Shown piece by piece: positions 17,018-25,844 of a DNA stretch of 50,057 bases. Below the pieces are notes generated by a model. That model made no database searches and was not told where the DNA came from. It was given only the letters and a program-made list of their open reading frames with translations. Source of the stretch: Oscillospiraceae bacterium (lineage in GTDB: Bacteria > Bacillota > Clostridia > Oscillospirales > CAG-272); contig SVRZ01000018.1 of assembly GCA_015064555.1 (NCBI GenBank), positions 1 to 50,057 of the forward strand, written 5' to 3'. Within the stretch, counting starts at the first letter, position 1; every line of letters starts with the position of its first letter. Both the position numbers and the translations under genes were made by a program.

Positions 17018-17748
17018 TTTGTTATCCCCCTATACTCGCGCTTAACGCGCTCGTAGCTTTCAAGATTTCCTATATCATAGCGGCTGCCGGGCATCTCCAT
17101 AGCATAGACCGGCGCAACAGCTGCCAGCCAGGCGATATAGCTGCCGGGCGCATCGGTTCCGCAGCCTTCGGCAATTCCGTCCGCAACCCTGCGCGCATCC
17201 TCTCTTGTGTAGTAATAGAAGGGCGGACAGCACCAATTGGACTTTGGCACAGGCGGCTTCTCCATCATTTCCGTTATGCGGTCGGAATCGTCTATCGAAA
17301 GAACTCCGCACTTTTTAAGCCTCTCGGTGTCAGCCTCAAAATAACGCATAACACAGGATGCATTTTTCTTCTCTGCATAGGCGATAAAGCTCTTCAGGCT
17401 GAAATCAAGAACGTTATCACCCGCGATAACGAGCATATCCGAATCCAGTCCGAGCGTGTCTATAGCAAACTGCACGTCGCGCACTGCACCGAGGCGTGTT
17501 GCGTTATCCGAGGTGCCGTCGTCAAGCACGCGCACATCCGGCTTACCATCTGCCCACTCATAGAAGCAATCTGCGAATTTGTGATTTGATATAACTATAA
17601 ACTCGTCAACTCTGCCCGACTCTCTTATATCGTCTATAAGCCAATCGAGTATCGTCTTTTCCCCTACCTTAAGAAGCGGCTTAGGAAAATTCTCCGTGAG
17701 GGGATAAAGTCTTGTCGCATAGCCTGCCGCAAGTATTAAGCATTTCAT
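17011..17748 (-). CDS. Sugar-1-phosphate nucleotidyltransferase
   Basis: 245 residues. It has the classic N-terminal pyrophosphorylase motif LAAGYATRLYPLTENFPKPLL, and VIAGDNVLDF carries the metal-binding Asp. This short version lacks a C-terminal left-handed beta-helix. It should activate a sugar-1-phosphate with an NTP. The start at 17748 is supported by GGAG 7 nt upstream and overlaps the kinase stop codon as ATGA. Its position directly after a galacturonokinase-like gene and before a UDP-uronate epimerase suggests a uronic acid 1-phosphate as substrate. That is inference from context. Confidence 0.88.
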   Translation of the reverse strand: MKCLILAAGYATRLYPLTENFPKPLLKVGEKTILDWLIDDIRESGRVDEFIVISNHKFADCFYEWADGKPDVRVLDDGTSDNATRLGAVRDVQFAIDTLGLDSDMLVIAGDNVLDFSLKSFIAYAEKKNASCVMRYFEADTERLKKCGVLSIDDSDRITEMMEKPPVPKSNWCCPPFYYYTREDARRVADGIAEGCGTDAPGSYIAWLAAVAPVYAMEMPGSRYDIGNLESYERVKREYRGITKC

Positions 17749-18914
17749 AATTTCACTCCGTCTGCGCTCTCGCATATATGTGCGGAATATTTACCGCGCA
17801 TATCGGGAAATGCCGCGAGATATTCGCGCTCTATCTTTTCTTTTATGCTTTCCTCATATCCGGGATCTATAAGAGCCATACAGCAGCCCTTGAAGCCCGC
17901 CCCCGAGAAGCGGCCTCCGTAGATGCCCTCGGTTTCTTTCATTATTTCATAAAGCTTTTTAAGCTCGGGCGAGCCGGTTTCGTAATTATATATTGAGGAA
18001 TGTCCGCTCTCGAAGCAGAGTCTGCCGAATTCCTCGATATCGCCGCAGCGCCATGCCTCGGCACCCGCATCAACACGGGCTATCTCTCCGAAGAAATGGT
18101 CTGCTCTCTTACGAAGGCTGTCTGGCAGGCGAAGCCTGTACTGCTCGTACACCTCGCGCGGAACGTCACGAAGCGAGGTATCTGCGATCTTGCCGTATTC
18201 TATGCCGGCGAATGCGAGAAGCGAATATGCTGCCGCACGGCACTCGTCTACGCGCATATTGAACTTAGAGCCTGCAAGCGAGCGCTCAAGCCCCGAGAAG
18301 AATATAGCTATTTTATAGGGCTTCATATTCTTGGGTGACTCGATAAGCTCAAAGCTGTCGTCCTTCATATCCATATAGAGAAGCTTGTCCCGTCTGCAAT
18401 AGATCTCACAGCTCTGATCGAGCTTTCCGCAAGCGACGCCTACGTACTTATTCTCCGCCTCCTTGGATATCTCGATAAGCTCACGCTCGCTGAGCGTTAT
18501 GCCATTAAGCTTACAGAGTGCCGAGAGGAAGGTTATTATAACCGCCGCAGAGGACGAGAGCCCTCCTATGGGAAGCTCACCGTCTATGACCGCGCAAAGC
18601 CCCACCCTGAGCGCATAGCGCTCTCCGAGCGCCTTTGTCGCGCCGCGGAGGTGGTCCGCCCAATCGCCTTCCCTCTCCTCGGGAACCGAGGAAACGTGCC
18701 ACTGCGCACGCTTCGGGAACTGCAGCGACTGCATCTCAACAACTCCGTTATTCTTCGGGCCGTACGCCATATGTATGCCCTTGTTTATGGCAAAGCCGGT
18801 TATCTTGCCGAGCTGATGATCCACGTGCGCCCCCAAAGGGCAAACGCGGTACGGCGTGAACGCCACGTCGAGCGGCTCGCGGTTGTATGTGGAAAGGAAT
18901 TTTTCTTTTACCAT
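17745..18914 (-). CDS. GHMP kinase, galacturonokinase-like
   Basis: 389 residues. Motif 1 reads PYRVCPLGAHVDHQLG (21-36) instead of the galactokinase GRVNLIGEHTDYNGG. The ATP loop is PIGGLSSSAA (115-124) and CGKLDQ (162-167) holds the catalytic Asp. The C-terminus has GIYGGRFSGAGFKGCCMALID. As I recall them, the plant galacturonokinase sequences share the CPLGAHxDHQ and the FSGAGFxGCC segments. Glu of GEH is replaced by Ala, which would remove a negative charge near C6 of the sugar. The family phosphorylates the anomeric carbon of a free sugar with ATP. The Wzx stop and this start overlap (TAATG), and its stop overlaps the next start. Confidence 0.85.
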   Translation of the reverse strand: MVKEKFLSTYNREPLDVAFTPYRVCPLGAHVDHQLGKITGFAINKGIHMAYGPKNNGVVEMQSLQFPKRAQWHVSSVPEEREGDWADHLRGATKALGERYALRVGLCAVIDGELPIGGLSSSAAVIITFLSALCKLNGITLSERELIEISKEAENKYVGVACGKLDQSCEIYCRRDKLLYMDMKDDSFELIESPKNMKPYKIAIFFSGLERSLAGSKFNMRVDECRAAAYSLLAFAGIEYGKIADTSLRDVPREVYEQYRLRLPDSLRKRADHFFGEIARVDAGAEAWRCGDIEEFGRLCFESGHSSIYNYETGSPELKKLYEIMKETEGIYGGRFSGAGFKGCCMALIDPGYEESIKEKIEREYLAAFPDMRGKYSAHICESADGVKL

Positions 18915-20440
18915 TATGGTTTTCTCCCATGTTTTATCTTTTTTGTGAGGATTCCAAAGAAGTCTTTATAGTCTTTATGGTATGCCAATCCGTTTATCAA
19001 TAATGTTGTTAGCGATATCACCACCGCCACACATATAGCAACCATTATCCAAATTCCAAAATTGTTTATTTCAAAGCACTGAGATATTATTCGTCCAAGC
19101 AAGAACGAAACGGCAAATGCCGATGAATTTACAGCAATGCGCTTGGCAAACAATAACGCATTTCTGTTAAGAATATTCTTCGACAAATAGATGACATAGT
19201 AAATAAATCTATATAATGTAGCTACTATCGTTCCGATAATAACACCAACAAGGTTAAACGATTTTATGAGGAGTATAGACAAAATAAGATTAATGATAGC
19301 CTCTCCGTATGCCGCAAAGCGAGTTTGCTTAAAATGTCCCGCTGCCATAACTGCAGCGTGATACGGCATTCTGAGTGAATAAAGGAGTGCGGATACTACA
19401 AGAAGTATCGCAAACAAGGGGGCGATATAATCTGCGTCATCTATACCATCAGTATATATTTTCACAAACGGCACGATCATAACAGCAGTGATTGAGAATA
19501 AAATTCCTGAAACAGTTGATATCAGAGTTTCATAATATCCAAAGGTTTTGTTCAGCCCGTCCTTCTCATTCTTTGCCAGCATATCTCCAAACAGTGCTTC
19601 CATTCCTGACGTAAATGATGCGGTAAGCTTTTGTATGCCGGATACCACCATATTATAGACGGTATATACCGCAACCGAAGCAAGATCGGATAACCAAGTA
19701 AGGAGCACTATGTCCATATTCGAATGCAAAAAATATGCCAGATGCTGTCCAAGAGCAGTAGTTTTCTGTTTAAGCTGTGGCTCGGAAATCTCGCATTTTG
19801 TTAACTTGTAATGCTTTCTGACATACATCCACATTGCTATGGGCTTTAATGCAAAGACACAGCTGCTGACCAGCTTGACTGTTATTATTCCGCAATCAAA
19901 TCTGATCAATAGGAGCACCATAGCTGTATTTAAAATAGTTCCGGCTAGAGAAACAATATTTGTTACATAGCTTTTCTGTGCCGCCTGAAGCAATATAGAA
20001 TTGGAAATTCCTATAAAATACTGTGCAAAAGTGGATATACTTATAACAATAACCAATGCCGCTGTTGATATCCAGTCAAGCGCCTCCAAATCAGACATTC
20101 GCTTGAACACGCAAGCCAAAACAATAACGTAAGCTCCAAAAACATATGCTATCTTATAGAAAAATTTCTTGATTTCCACAGTAAGCATACTAAGCTTGTG
20201 AGTATCTCCGTCCGCCAACGGACGATACAAGGCTGCTCTTGCAACTCCTCCGATACCTCCCTCAAGCAGTGCTATATATGCCAAGAACTGAGCTATGGAT
20301 GCGGTTGCTCCATATACCTCCGAGCCGAATGCACCTATCATAAATCGCGGTATCAGAAGCCCGCATAGGAGCGTGATTATCTCAAATGCCAGCGAGGTTA
20401 TAATATTCAGTTGTGCATTTCTGGAACGTTTATCTGACAT
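18914..20440 (-). CDS. Wzx-like polysaccharide flippase (MOP superfamily)
   Basis: 508 residues with about 12-14 hydrophobic segments and the usual MOP-family layout. The N-terminus is SLAFEIITLLCGLLIPRFMI, followed by GSEVYGATASIAQFLAYIALLEGGIGG. It should flip undecaprenyl-linked repeat units across the membrane before polymerisation. The ribosome binding site GGAGG is 5 nt from the ATG. Its stop codon overlaps the kinase start. A Wzy-like polymerase (22322-23650) and an initiating transferase (28641-29390) in the same operon support a Wzx/Wzy pathway. Confidence 0.88.
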   Translation of the reverse strand: MSDKRSRNAQLNIITSLAFEIITLLCGLLIPRFMIGAFGSEVYGATASIAQFLAYIALLEGGIGGVARAALYRPLADGDTHKLSMLTVEIKKFFYKIAYVFGAYVIVLACVFKRMSDLEALDWISTAALVIVISISTFAQYFIGISNSILLQAAQKSYVTNIVSLAGTILNTAMVLLLIRFDCGIITVKLVSSCVFALKPIAMWMYVRKHYKLTKCEISEPQLKQKTTALGQHLAYFLHSNMDIVLLTWLSDLASVAVYTVYNMVVSGIQKLTASFTSGMEALFGDMLAKNEKDGLNKTFGYYETLISTVSGILFSITAVMIVPFVKIYTDGIDDADYIAPLFAILLVVSALLYSLRMPYHAAVMAAGHFKQTRFAAYGEAIINLILSILLIKSFNLVGVIIGTIVATLYRFIYYVIYLSKNILNRNALLFAKRIAVNSSAFAVSFLLGRIISQCFEINNFGIWIMVAICVAVVISLTTLLINGLAYHKDYKDFFGILTKKIKHGRKP

Positions 20441-20493
20441 AATAACCTCCCGGTATTTTTTGTGTATCTCACTTAAAACACAAAGCCAGAGAT

Positions 20494-21399
20494 TTATCTT
20501 TTCTTTTTTCTTGTATTTACAAATCTCTCAAGATAAATATATCGTGCATAGTATATATTCTTTTTTAATTTTTCAGGACATTTCAACACCGCTTTAAACC
20601 AAAGCGAAAACGCCTTAAAGAACTGCATATTCGCGGCATAAAAAGGAGCCAGCTCCATTGTTCTGGACCAATAAGCCTGACGATTTATTTTTATATGTTC
20701 GTAGTTTTTTTCAATTATTCTTTCAAGACCGCTTATTTTTTTCTTGGGATCGCTTGTGATTCTTTCCGACTGATGGACATAATACCGCACAAGGATATCT
20801 TCTACAAAATCAACCTCGTATAGCTTCGATATTCTCAACCAAACGTCATAATCCTGTGCCGATTGCATTAAAGGATCAAATCCGCCAATCTCCTCCAATG
20901 CACGCTTCCTCAAAAGCGGAAAGGAAGTCGATCCTATAAAATTGTTGATTATCAATTGCTCGTATATTTTTCCGCTTATGAACTTTGTTTCTCGTATCTT
21001 TACGGTGTTTGCATCTTCATTGAAGGTTTCCGAGCCGCAGTAAACCAGTCCTATTGAGGGACTTTCAAATTTTGCAAGTTGTTTTTCGATTTTTTCCGGC
21101 TTCCATTCATCGTCATCATCAAGAAACGCGATGAAATCACCATTCGATGCTTCAAGTCCCGTGTTGCGTGCGACACAAGCACCCATACATTTATTGTGTT
21201 GTATATATCTGACGTTATTATCGGAATAAGATTCAACCATACGCTGTACGTCGCTTCTTTTTGCGTAATCTTCGGGACTATCATCAACAACGATAGTTTC
21301 AATGTTGATGTAGGTTTGAGAAAGGATGCTTTTCAATGCTCTTTCGACGATTTCCGGTTCTCTTTTATGCGTGGTTATTACCGCTGTAACTAAACTCAT
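20494..21399 (-). CDS. GT2 family glycosyltransferase
   Basis: 301 residues with a GT-A fold. VTAVITTHKRE starts the domain, VVDDSPEDY holds the nucleotide-binding Asp, and FLDDDDEW (near residue 93) is the metal-binding DxD motif. GGFDPLMQSAQDYDVWLRI matches the acceptor-side QDYDVWLR signature. It should transfer one sugar of the repeat unit from a nucleotide donor. The donor and linkage are not predictable. A basic C-terminal tail (NTRKKKR) may bind the membrane. Confidence 0.9.
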   Translation of the reverse strand: MSLVTAVITTHKREPEIVERALKSILSQTYINIETIVVDDSPEDYAKRSDVQRMVESYSDNNVRYIQHNKCMGACVARNTGLEASNGDFIAFLDDDDEWKPEKIEKQLAKFESPSIGLVYCGSETFNEDANTVKIRETKFISGKIYEQLIINNFIGSTSFPLLRKRALEEIGGFDPLMQSAQDYDVWLRISKLYEVDFVEDILVRYYVHQSERITSDPKKKISGLERIIEKNYEHIKINRQAYWSRTMELAPFYAANMQFFKAFSLWFKAVLKCPEKLKKNIYYARYIYLERFVNTRKKKR

Positions 21400-21435
21400 A
21401 TCAAAACCTCATTTGCGTTTCATTTCGAAAATAAC

Positions 21436-22338
21436 TCAAATTTTTATCATATTCCCAAGCTTATAATCCCAATTCTCGGGAGAAAATGCCGCCATCCCCG
21501 AATCCGAATAAAAAGTAAATTCGGAAAAATAAATTTGCCCGTTAATTTCATAAAAATCCACTCTCAGGAATTTAAAACCTTCTGCAAACATTTCCGCAAA
21601 TTCAATCATTTTAGAAAGATTTTCGGGGCGAGGCAACGGCTTTTCGCTATTCGGGAAATTCTGCCTTAAATCCTGCAGATTCCAATCCCGGTCAAAATAA
21701 TCTATGGTTTCATCCTTGGTTTTGTCATTCTGTATAGTCTGAATAAGCTCCACGCGACCGCCGAAGGTCATGAATTTATAGACAGGTAAGCATTGACTTC
21801 CCTTCTGCTCCATATATTCTTCTGCGATGATTCTTGGCTGCACATTTTTATACGGCCATTCCCTGCCATGCCAAAAATAATTACGCTTTAAAGTTTTTTC
21901 TATTTTTTTCTTTGCTGCTTTTTTATCAAATGCATTCTTATCCCTACATATGATAAGCCCTCCGCTGTCATGCGTGCATTTCAGAACAAATCTATCAGGG
22001 AATGCATCAAAATCTATATCATCGAAACGGTCCCAGACACCAAGTGTATGTATCAGATACTCATCACCAATCCTATCCGATACAAATTTTTTAACTGCAT
22101 ATTTATCTACCATTTGGGTGTATTCGGGCTTTCTGTCATAAAGCTTGAGCCACTGAAGCTTTTCGTTATAAGTAGTCGGATTTTCTATATTAAGCGGTTT
22201 TCCGAAATTCAACTTGTAGACTGCTTTAAGATAGGCTTTGTCCGATATAAAAACACCAAGCTTAGAATCCAGTAATAATAATTTAGCGACCTTGAAAGCT
22301 TTCTTAGGATTTTTAATAGCTTTAACAATCAAATTCAT
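21436..22338 (-). CDS. TupA-like ATP-grasp protein
   Basis: 300 residues. The pattern TYNEKLQWLKLYDRKPEY, VDKYAVKKFV, then FVLKCTHDSGG and IIAEEYM is that of the TupA-like ATP-grasp family, named after the teichuronopeptide gene of Bacillus. Such proteins occur in capsule loci and are thought to join an amino acid or similar group to a sugar carboxylate, which would suit a uronic-acid-containing polymer. That role is inferred. The start overlaps the end of the polymerase gene by 17 bp. Confidence 0.85.
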   Translation of the reverse strand: MNLIVKAIKNPKKAFKVAKLLLLDSKLGVFISDKAYLKAVYKLNFGKPLNIENPTTYNEKLQWLKLYDRKPEYTQMVDKYAVKKFVSDRIGDEYLIHTLGVWDRFDDIDFDAFPDRFVLKCTHDSGGLIICRDKNAFDKKAAKKKIEKTLKRNYFWHGREWPYKNVQPRIIAEEYMEQKGSQCLPVYKFMTFGGRVELIQTIQNDKTKDETIDYFDRDWNLQDLRQNFPNSEKPLPRPENLSKMIEFAEMFAEGFKFLRVDFYEINGQIYFSEFTFYSDSGMAAFSPENWDYKLGNMIKI

Positions 22339-23650
22339 ATGTATTTTCTGCCTTTCTAAGATTTATTGAAATGCATACATAGCTCAAGCACAATGCAAGA
22401 AGGCATTTATCAGCCGTCAAGAATTGTCCTGACTGCACGTATAAAATCAAAAACAGAAGCATTATAACATTCAGCAATTGCAGCTTGTTACCACTCATCT
22501 TTGCTTTCCTTATCATCGCAATAATGAATGCAATTATTAAAATCAAACCGACAATTCCCCATGCAACGATTATCTCCTGTGTTCCATTGTGAGCTGACGC
22601 AATAATTCCCGGAATTATTGCACCGGCTTTAGAGGAAATGTCATTCATTCCGATACCGAAAATGAAATATCTGATATCGGATAATATCAATTCTCCGTAA
22701 AGTTTGAGTATATCAAATCGTCCATTCGATATATCATCTTCTCCGAACCTTGAAATATAATTTTCAAGAACATCCGGAAGCAGAAGATTCAATAACAGAA
22801 TAACAATTGAACAAAATATTAATATAGAACAAAGCAATTTGACTTTATTCTTCAGCGTTCCCGAAGAAATTATAAACAAAACAAGTATAAACGCAAAGCA
22901 AATTATAAATGCACGCGATTGAGTAAATATACCATAAATGAGAAGGATCGGAAGCATGACATAGTCTATCGGCTTGGTGCGCTTCAGCTTAATAAGATAG
23001 AAAATTCCGCACATTGCCGCATTGAATAGCATTCCCATATCGTTCGAATTATAGTTCATACCATACTCGGTTACACTGGTATCTCCCTTACCAAATCGAT
23101 ATCCTCCTTCAAATACGGATACTATATCAAATCCGTTTGACGTCAGAAGATTTAAAAGAACTATTGTACCTGCAACGGTAGTTGAAATGGCAATCATTCG
23201 GAATATTTTTTCATGCTTGAACTCAACGTTTGATAGCGACATAAGGAACGCACAGAAGATAAGCTCGGCAAATCCTCTTACCGTATTGAGAAGAGATATC
23301 TCATAAACAAGACCGTGCAAAAGCTCCCATGCAAACATCACAGCAATAATTATAAAGCCGCTCATATACTTAACGTCGTGCATATACTTGACGATATAAA
23401 TGACCATGATCAGAAGAAGTGCGTATTTAAACTGGAACGCAGTGGTCATAGGCAAGAGCGAAATAGCCGAAGCTATTATCTCATTTCTGTCACCCACTAT
23501 CGCAGGGAGGCAGGAAAGCGCCAGGACAATTATTATAGGAAACCTTATATCAAAGACGTTTCTTACAAAAATCGAAGCAAGGAAAAGCGCCCACGCGACA
23601 TAAAATGCAGTATGCATCGTTATGCGCGGTGCTTTGATTTGATTAGTCAT
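22322..23650 (-). CDS. Wzy-like O-antigen/capsule polymerase
   Basis: 442 residues, almost entirely hydrophobic, with about 11-12 membrane helices. A larger loop at about residues 300-345 carries YISRFGEDDISNGRFDILKLYGE. The phrase SRFGxDDxSNGRxxxxxxY is a common mark of Wzy and WaaL family proteins. It should polymerise the flipped repeat units on the outer face of the membrane. No close family name can be given, as usual for Wzy. It overlaps both neighbours (8 bp upstream, 17 bp downstream). Confidence 0.85.
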   Translation of the reverse strand: MTNQIKAPRITMHTAFYVAWALFLASIFVRNVFDIRFPIIIVLALSCLPAIVGDRNEIIASAISLLPMTTAFQFKYALLLIMVIYIVKYMHDVKYMSGFIIIAVMFAWELLHGLVYEISLLNTVRGFAELIFCAFLMSLSNVEFKHEKIFRMIAISTTVAGTIVLLNLLTSNGFDIVSVFEGGYRFGKGDTSVTEYGMNYNSNDMGMLFNAAMCGIFYLIKLKRTKPIDYVMLPILLIYGIFTQSRAFIICFAFILVLFIISSGTLKNKVKLLCSILIFCSIVILLLNLLLPDVLENYISRFGEDDISNGRFDILKLYGELILSDIRYFIFGIGMNDISSKAGAIIPGIIASAHNGTQEIIVAWGIVGLILIIAFIIAMIRKAKMSGNKLQLLNVIMLLFLILYVQSGQFLTADKCLLALCLSYVCISINLRKAENTYEFDC

Positions 23651-24740
23651 TTACGACTCCTTTTACCTTTTCGGTTATGAATTTGCAGTATTGCTCGGCA
23701 ATTGCATCAATACTGTGAGTATCAAGAATTGCCTTTGCTTTTCTTCCGCATTCCTCGGCAAATGCTGTATCCTCAATCATCTTGAGCATAGCCTCTGCCA
23801 ATGCATCCGAATCTCCAACCGGAACGAGAAGACCGCTCACACCGTCTTCAATAAGCTCCGCGGGTCCATAGGGACAATCGGTCGATACACAGGGCAGACC
23901 GACAGCCATAGCCTCCATCAATGCATTCGGCATTCCCTCGAAAATCGAGCTCATAACAAAGCACGAGCCCTTTGCCGCCTCTGTTATAGCATTTTTGCTG
24001 ACGCCCATAAATCTGACGTTATCTGCTATTCCAAGCTCTTTTGCCATATTTGTAAGCTTTTCAAGATCCGAGCCACCGCCGAATATTTCAAGGCTGTATT
24101 CGGGATGCTTTTCCAGAACCTTGGCAAATGCTCTGAACATCGTAGGGTAATCCTTCTGTTGATCAAGTCTTCCTATGGCAGTAAATTTCTTTTCCCTGAT
24201 CTCGGGGGTTACGGCAGTATATACCTGCTCATTACCTACGGCATTATGTATAACTCTACCTTTGCGCTTTATATCCTCGGAAAAATTCTCGGTAACTCTC
24301 TCGGTCTGAAAAACTATACCGTCAGCTTGATTGAACACCTTTATTTTGGTGTTGATCTCATTTTTGCTCTGAACAAATTGGGGATTATTTCTTTCTGATG
24401 TCAATAGCTTTATTCTGTTGCGCTCGCACGTTCCTAGTATGTACTTCGCGACATCAGGAAGCATACAAAAAACAACATCGGGTGATCTTTTTTTCACCTC
24501 TTTACTCGCATATATGTATCGTCTAACTACATTCAATGCTCTATCCGCTATATTTCTGCTTGATGAGGGTATTCCGAGCTTAACAAGCTTCACTCCCTCT
24601 CCAAGCTCATAGAATATATCGTCGGTTATAGAAAGAACTGTAACGTCCCAGCCCTTTTTCGCCATATATGACGAAAGATATGATACAGTACGCTCAGCAC
24701 CTCCGCTGAGAAGATGCGTTACCAGAAATAAAATTTTCAT
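23643..24740 (-). CDS. GT4 family glycosyltransferase (copy 1 of a tandem pair)
   Basis: 365 residues with a GT-B fold. The N-terminal FLVTHLLSGGAERTVSYL and C-terminal SSIFEGMPNALMEAMAVGLP...ELIEDGVSG contain the E-x7-E donor motif. Retaining transferase. It shares many motifs with the next gene (24753-25826), including GGAERxxxxL, EGMPNxLMEAMAVGLPCxSTDCP and a DALAxAML tail, so the two probably arose by tandem duplication and diverged. Sugar and linkage unknown. Confidence 0.9.
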   Translation of the reverse strand: MKILFLVTHLLSGGAERTVSYLSSYMAKKGWDVTVLSITDDIFYELGEGVKLVKLGIPSSSRNIADRALNVVRRYIYASKEVKKRSPDVVFCMLPDVAKYILGTCERNRIKLLTSERNNPQFVQSKNEINTKIKVFNQADGIVFQTERVTENFSEDIKRKGRVIHNAVGNEQVYTAVTPEIREKKFTAIGRLDQQKDYPTMFRAFAKVLEKHPEYSLEIFGGGSDLEKLTNMAKELGIADNVRFMGVSKNAITEAAKGSCFVMSSIFEGMPNALMEAMAVGLPCVSTDCPYGPAELIEDGVSGLLVPVGDSDALAEAMLKMIEDTAFAEECGRKAKAILDTHSIDAIAEQYCKFITEKVKGVVND

Positions 24741-24752
24741 AAAAAGCTCCGT

Positions 24753-25826
24753 TTATTTCTTAGTTACTATGTTGTCAACATAGCTTTTCCACTCGGCAAA
24801 TACGCGCTCGGGAAGGAATCTTTCTGCCGCCGTCTTAGCTGCCTTTGACATATCTCGCCTGAGACCTTCTTCGCTTAAAAGCCGAAGCATAGCATCCGCC
24901 AATGCATCCTTATCTCCAACCGGGAAAAGGATGCCGCTTTTTTTATCCTCGATGAGCTCTCTCGGGCCACCGCACGGACAGTCTGTAGATATACAAGGAA
25001 GCCCTACTGCCATAGCCTCCATAAGAGAATTTGGCATTCCCTCATAATCGGATGACATAACGAAAAGCTTCGCCCGGCTCAGAACATCAGGCACATCACT
25101 TACAGGTCCCGGCAGCAAAACACGCCCCTCAAGAGCAAGTGTCTTTATATGCTCTCGCAGCTCATCCTCGAGCTCACCTTTACCGTAAATGATAAGGTTG
25201 TCCTCCACCTTATCCGCAATAGACGCGAAGGCATCTATAAGCAACCGATGATTTTTCTGTGGGGTGAGTCTACCGGTGGTAACGATATCTCTTGCATCCT
25301 CGCACACTGTCGTTTCGTAGAATTTCATTGCTACCTGATTATATATGATATCGGATTTTTTCTGTATGGATTTTGGAAACCAATTCTTTGCATCCTCGGT
25401 CTGGAAAACTATTCCGTCCGCTTTTCTGTAAAGAAGCTTTGCGAGGATTTTGAAAAGTCTGCTTCCGTATTCACGATTGGGATCGTTTCGTACAGATACA
25501 AGCGTTTTTATGCCGAGAAGGCGCGTTGCCATTATCGCTCTGAAATTCGGCTCTGCCATAAATGAGATCAATATATCCGGTCTTTCATTTTTCAAAATCT
25601 TTCTCAATCCCGAAATGATTTTAACGTTTCTTTTAAGAAAAGAACCTTCTCTTGCAATTCCAAGATCGTATCGCTTAACTCTATCAAGCGTGATATATTC
25701 ATTCTCTACCCTATTCGTAGTCACAAGAAAGCAATCATGCTCCGCTGAAAATTCATTGGCAAGGTTCGCCATTACTCTCTCAGCGCCGCCGCCGCCCAAT
25801 ACGTTTATGTAAAATCCGATTTTCAT
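24753..25826 (-). CDS. GT4 family glycosyltransferase (copy 2 of a tandem pair)
   Basis: 357 residues, GT-B fold. GFYINVLGGGGAERVMANLA opens the acceptor domain and SSDYEGMPNSLMEAMAVGLP contains the E-x7-E motif, followed by GGPRELIEDKKSGILFPVGD. Close in motif content to the downstream GT4 at 23643-24740. Only 12 bp separate them. The donor sugar is not predictable. Confidence 0.9.
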   Translation of the reverse strand: MKIGFYINVLGGGGAERVMANLANEFSAEHDCFLVTTNRVENEYITLDRVKRYDLGIAREGSFLKRNVKIISGLRKILKNERPDILISFMAEPNFRAIMATRLLGIKTLVSVRNDPNREYGSRLFKILAKLLYRKADGIVFQTEDAKNWFPKSIQKKSDIIYNQVAMKFYETTVCEDARDIVTTGRLTPQKNHRLLIDAFASIADKVEDNLIIYGKGELEDELREHIKTLALEGRVLLPGPVSDVPDVLSRAKLFVMSSDYEGMPNSLMEAMAVGLPCISTDCPCGGPRELIEDKKSGILFPVGDKDALADAMLRLLSEEGLRRDMSKAAKTAAERFLPERVFAEWKSYVDNIVTKK

Positions 25827-25844
25827 TCCATTCTCCGATTCAGA

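Noticed and set aside
17749-17775. Longer start of the nucleotidyltransferase
   Set aside because: The extra nine residues would precede the conserved MKCLILAAG start, and GGAG with the ATGA overlap supports the shorter form.
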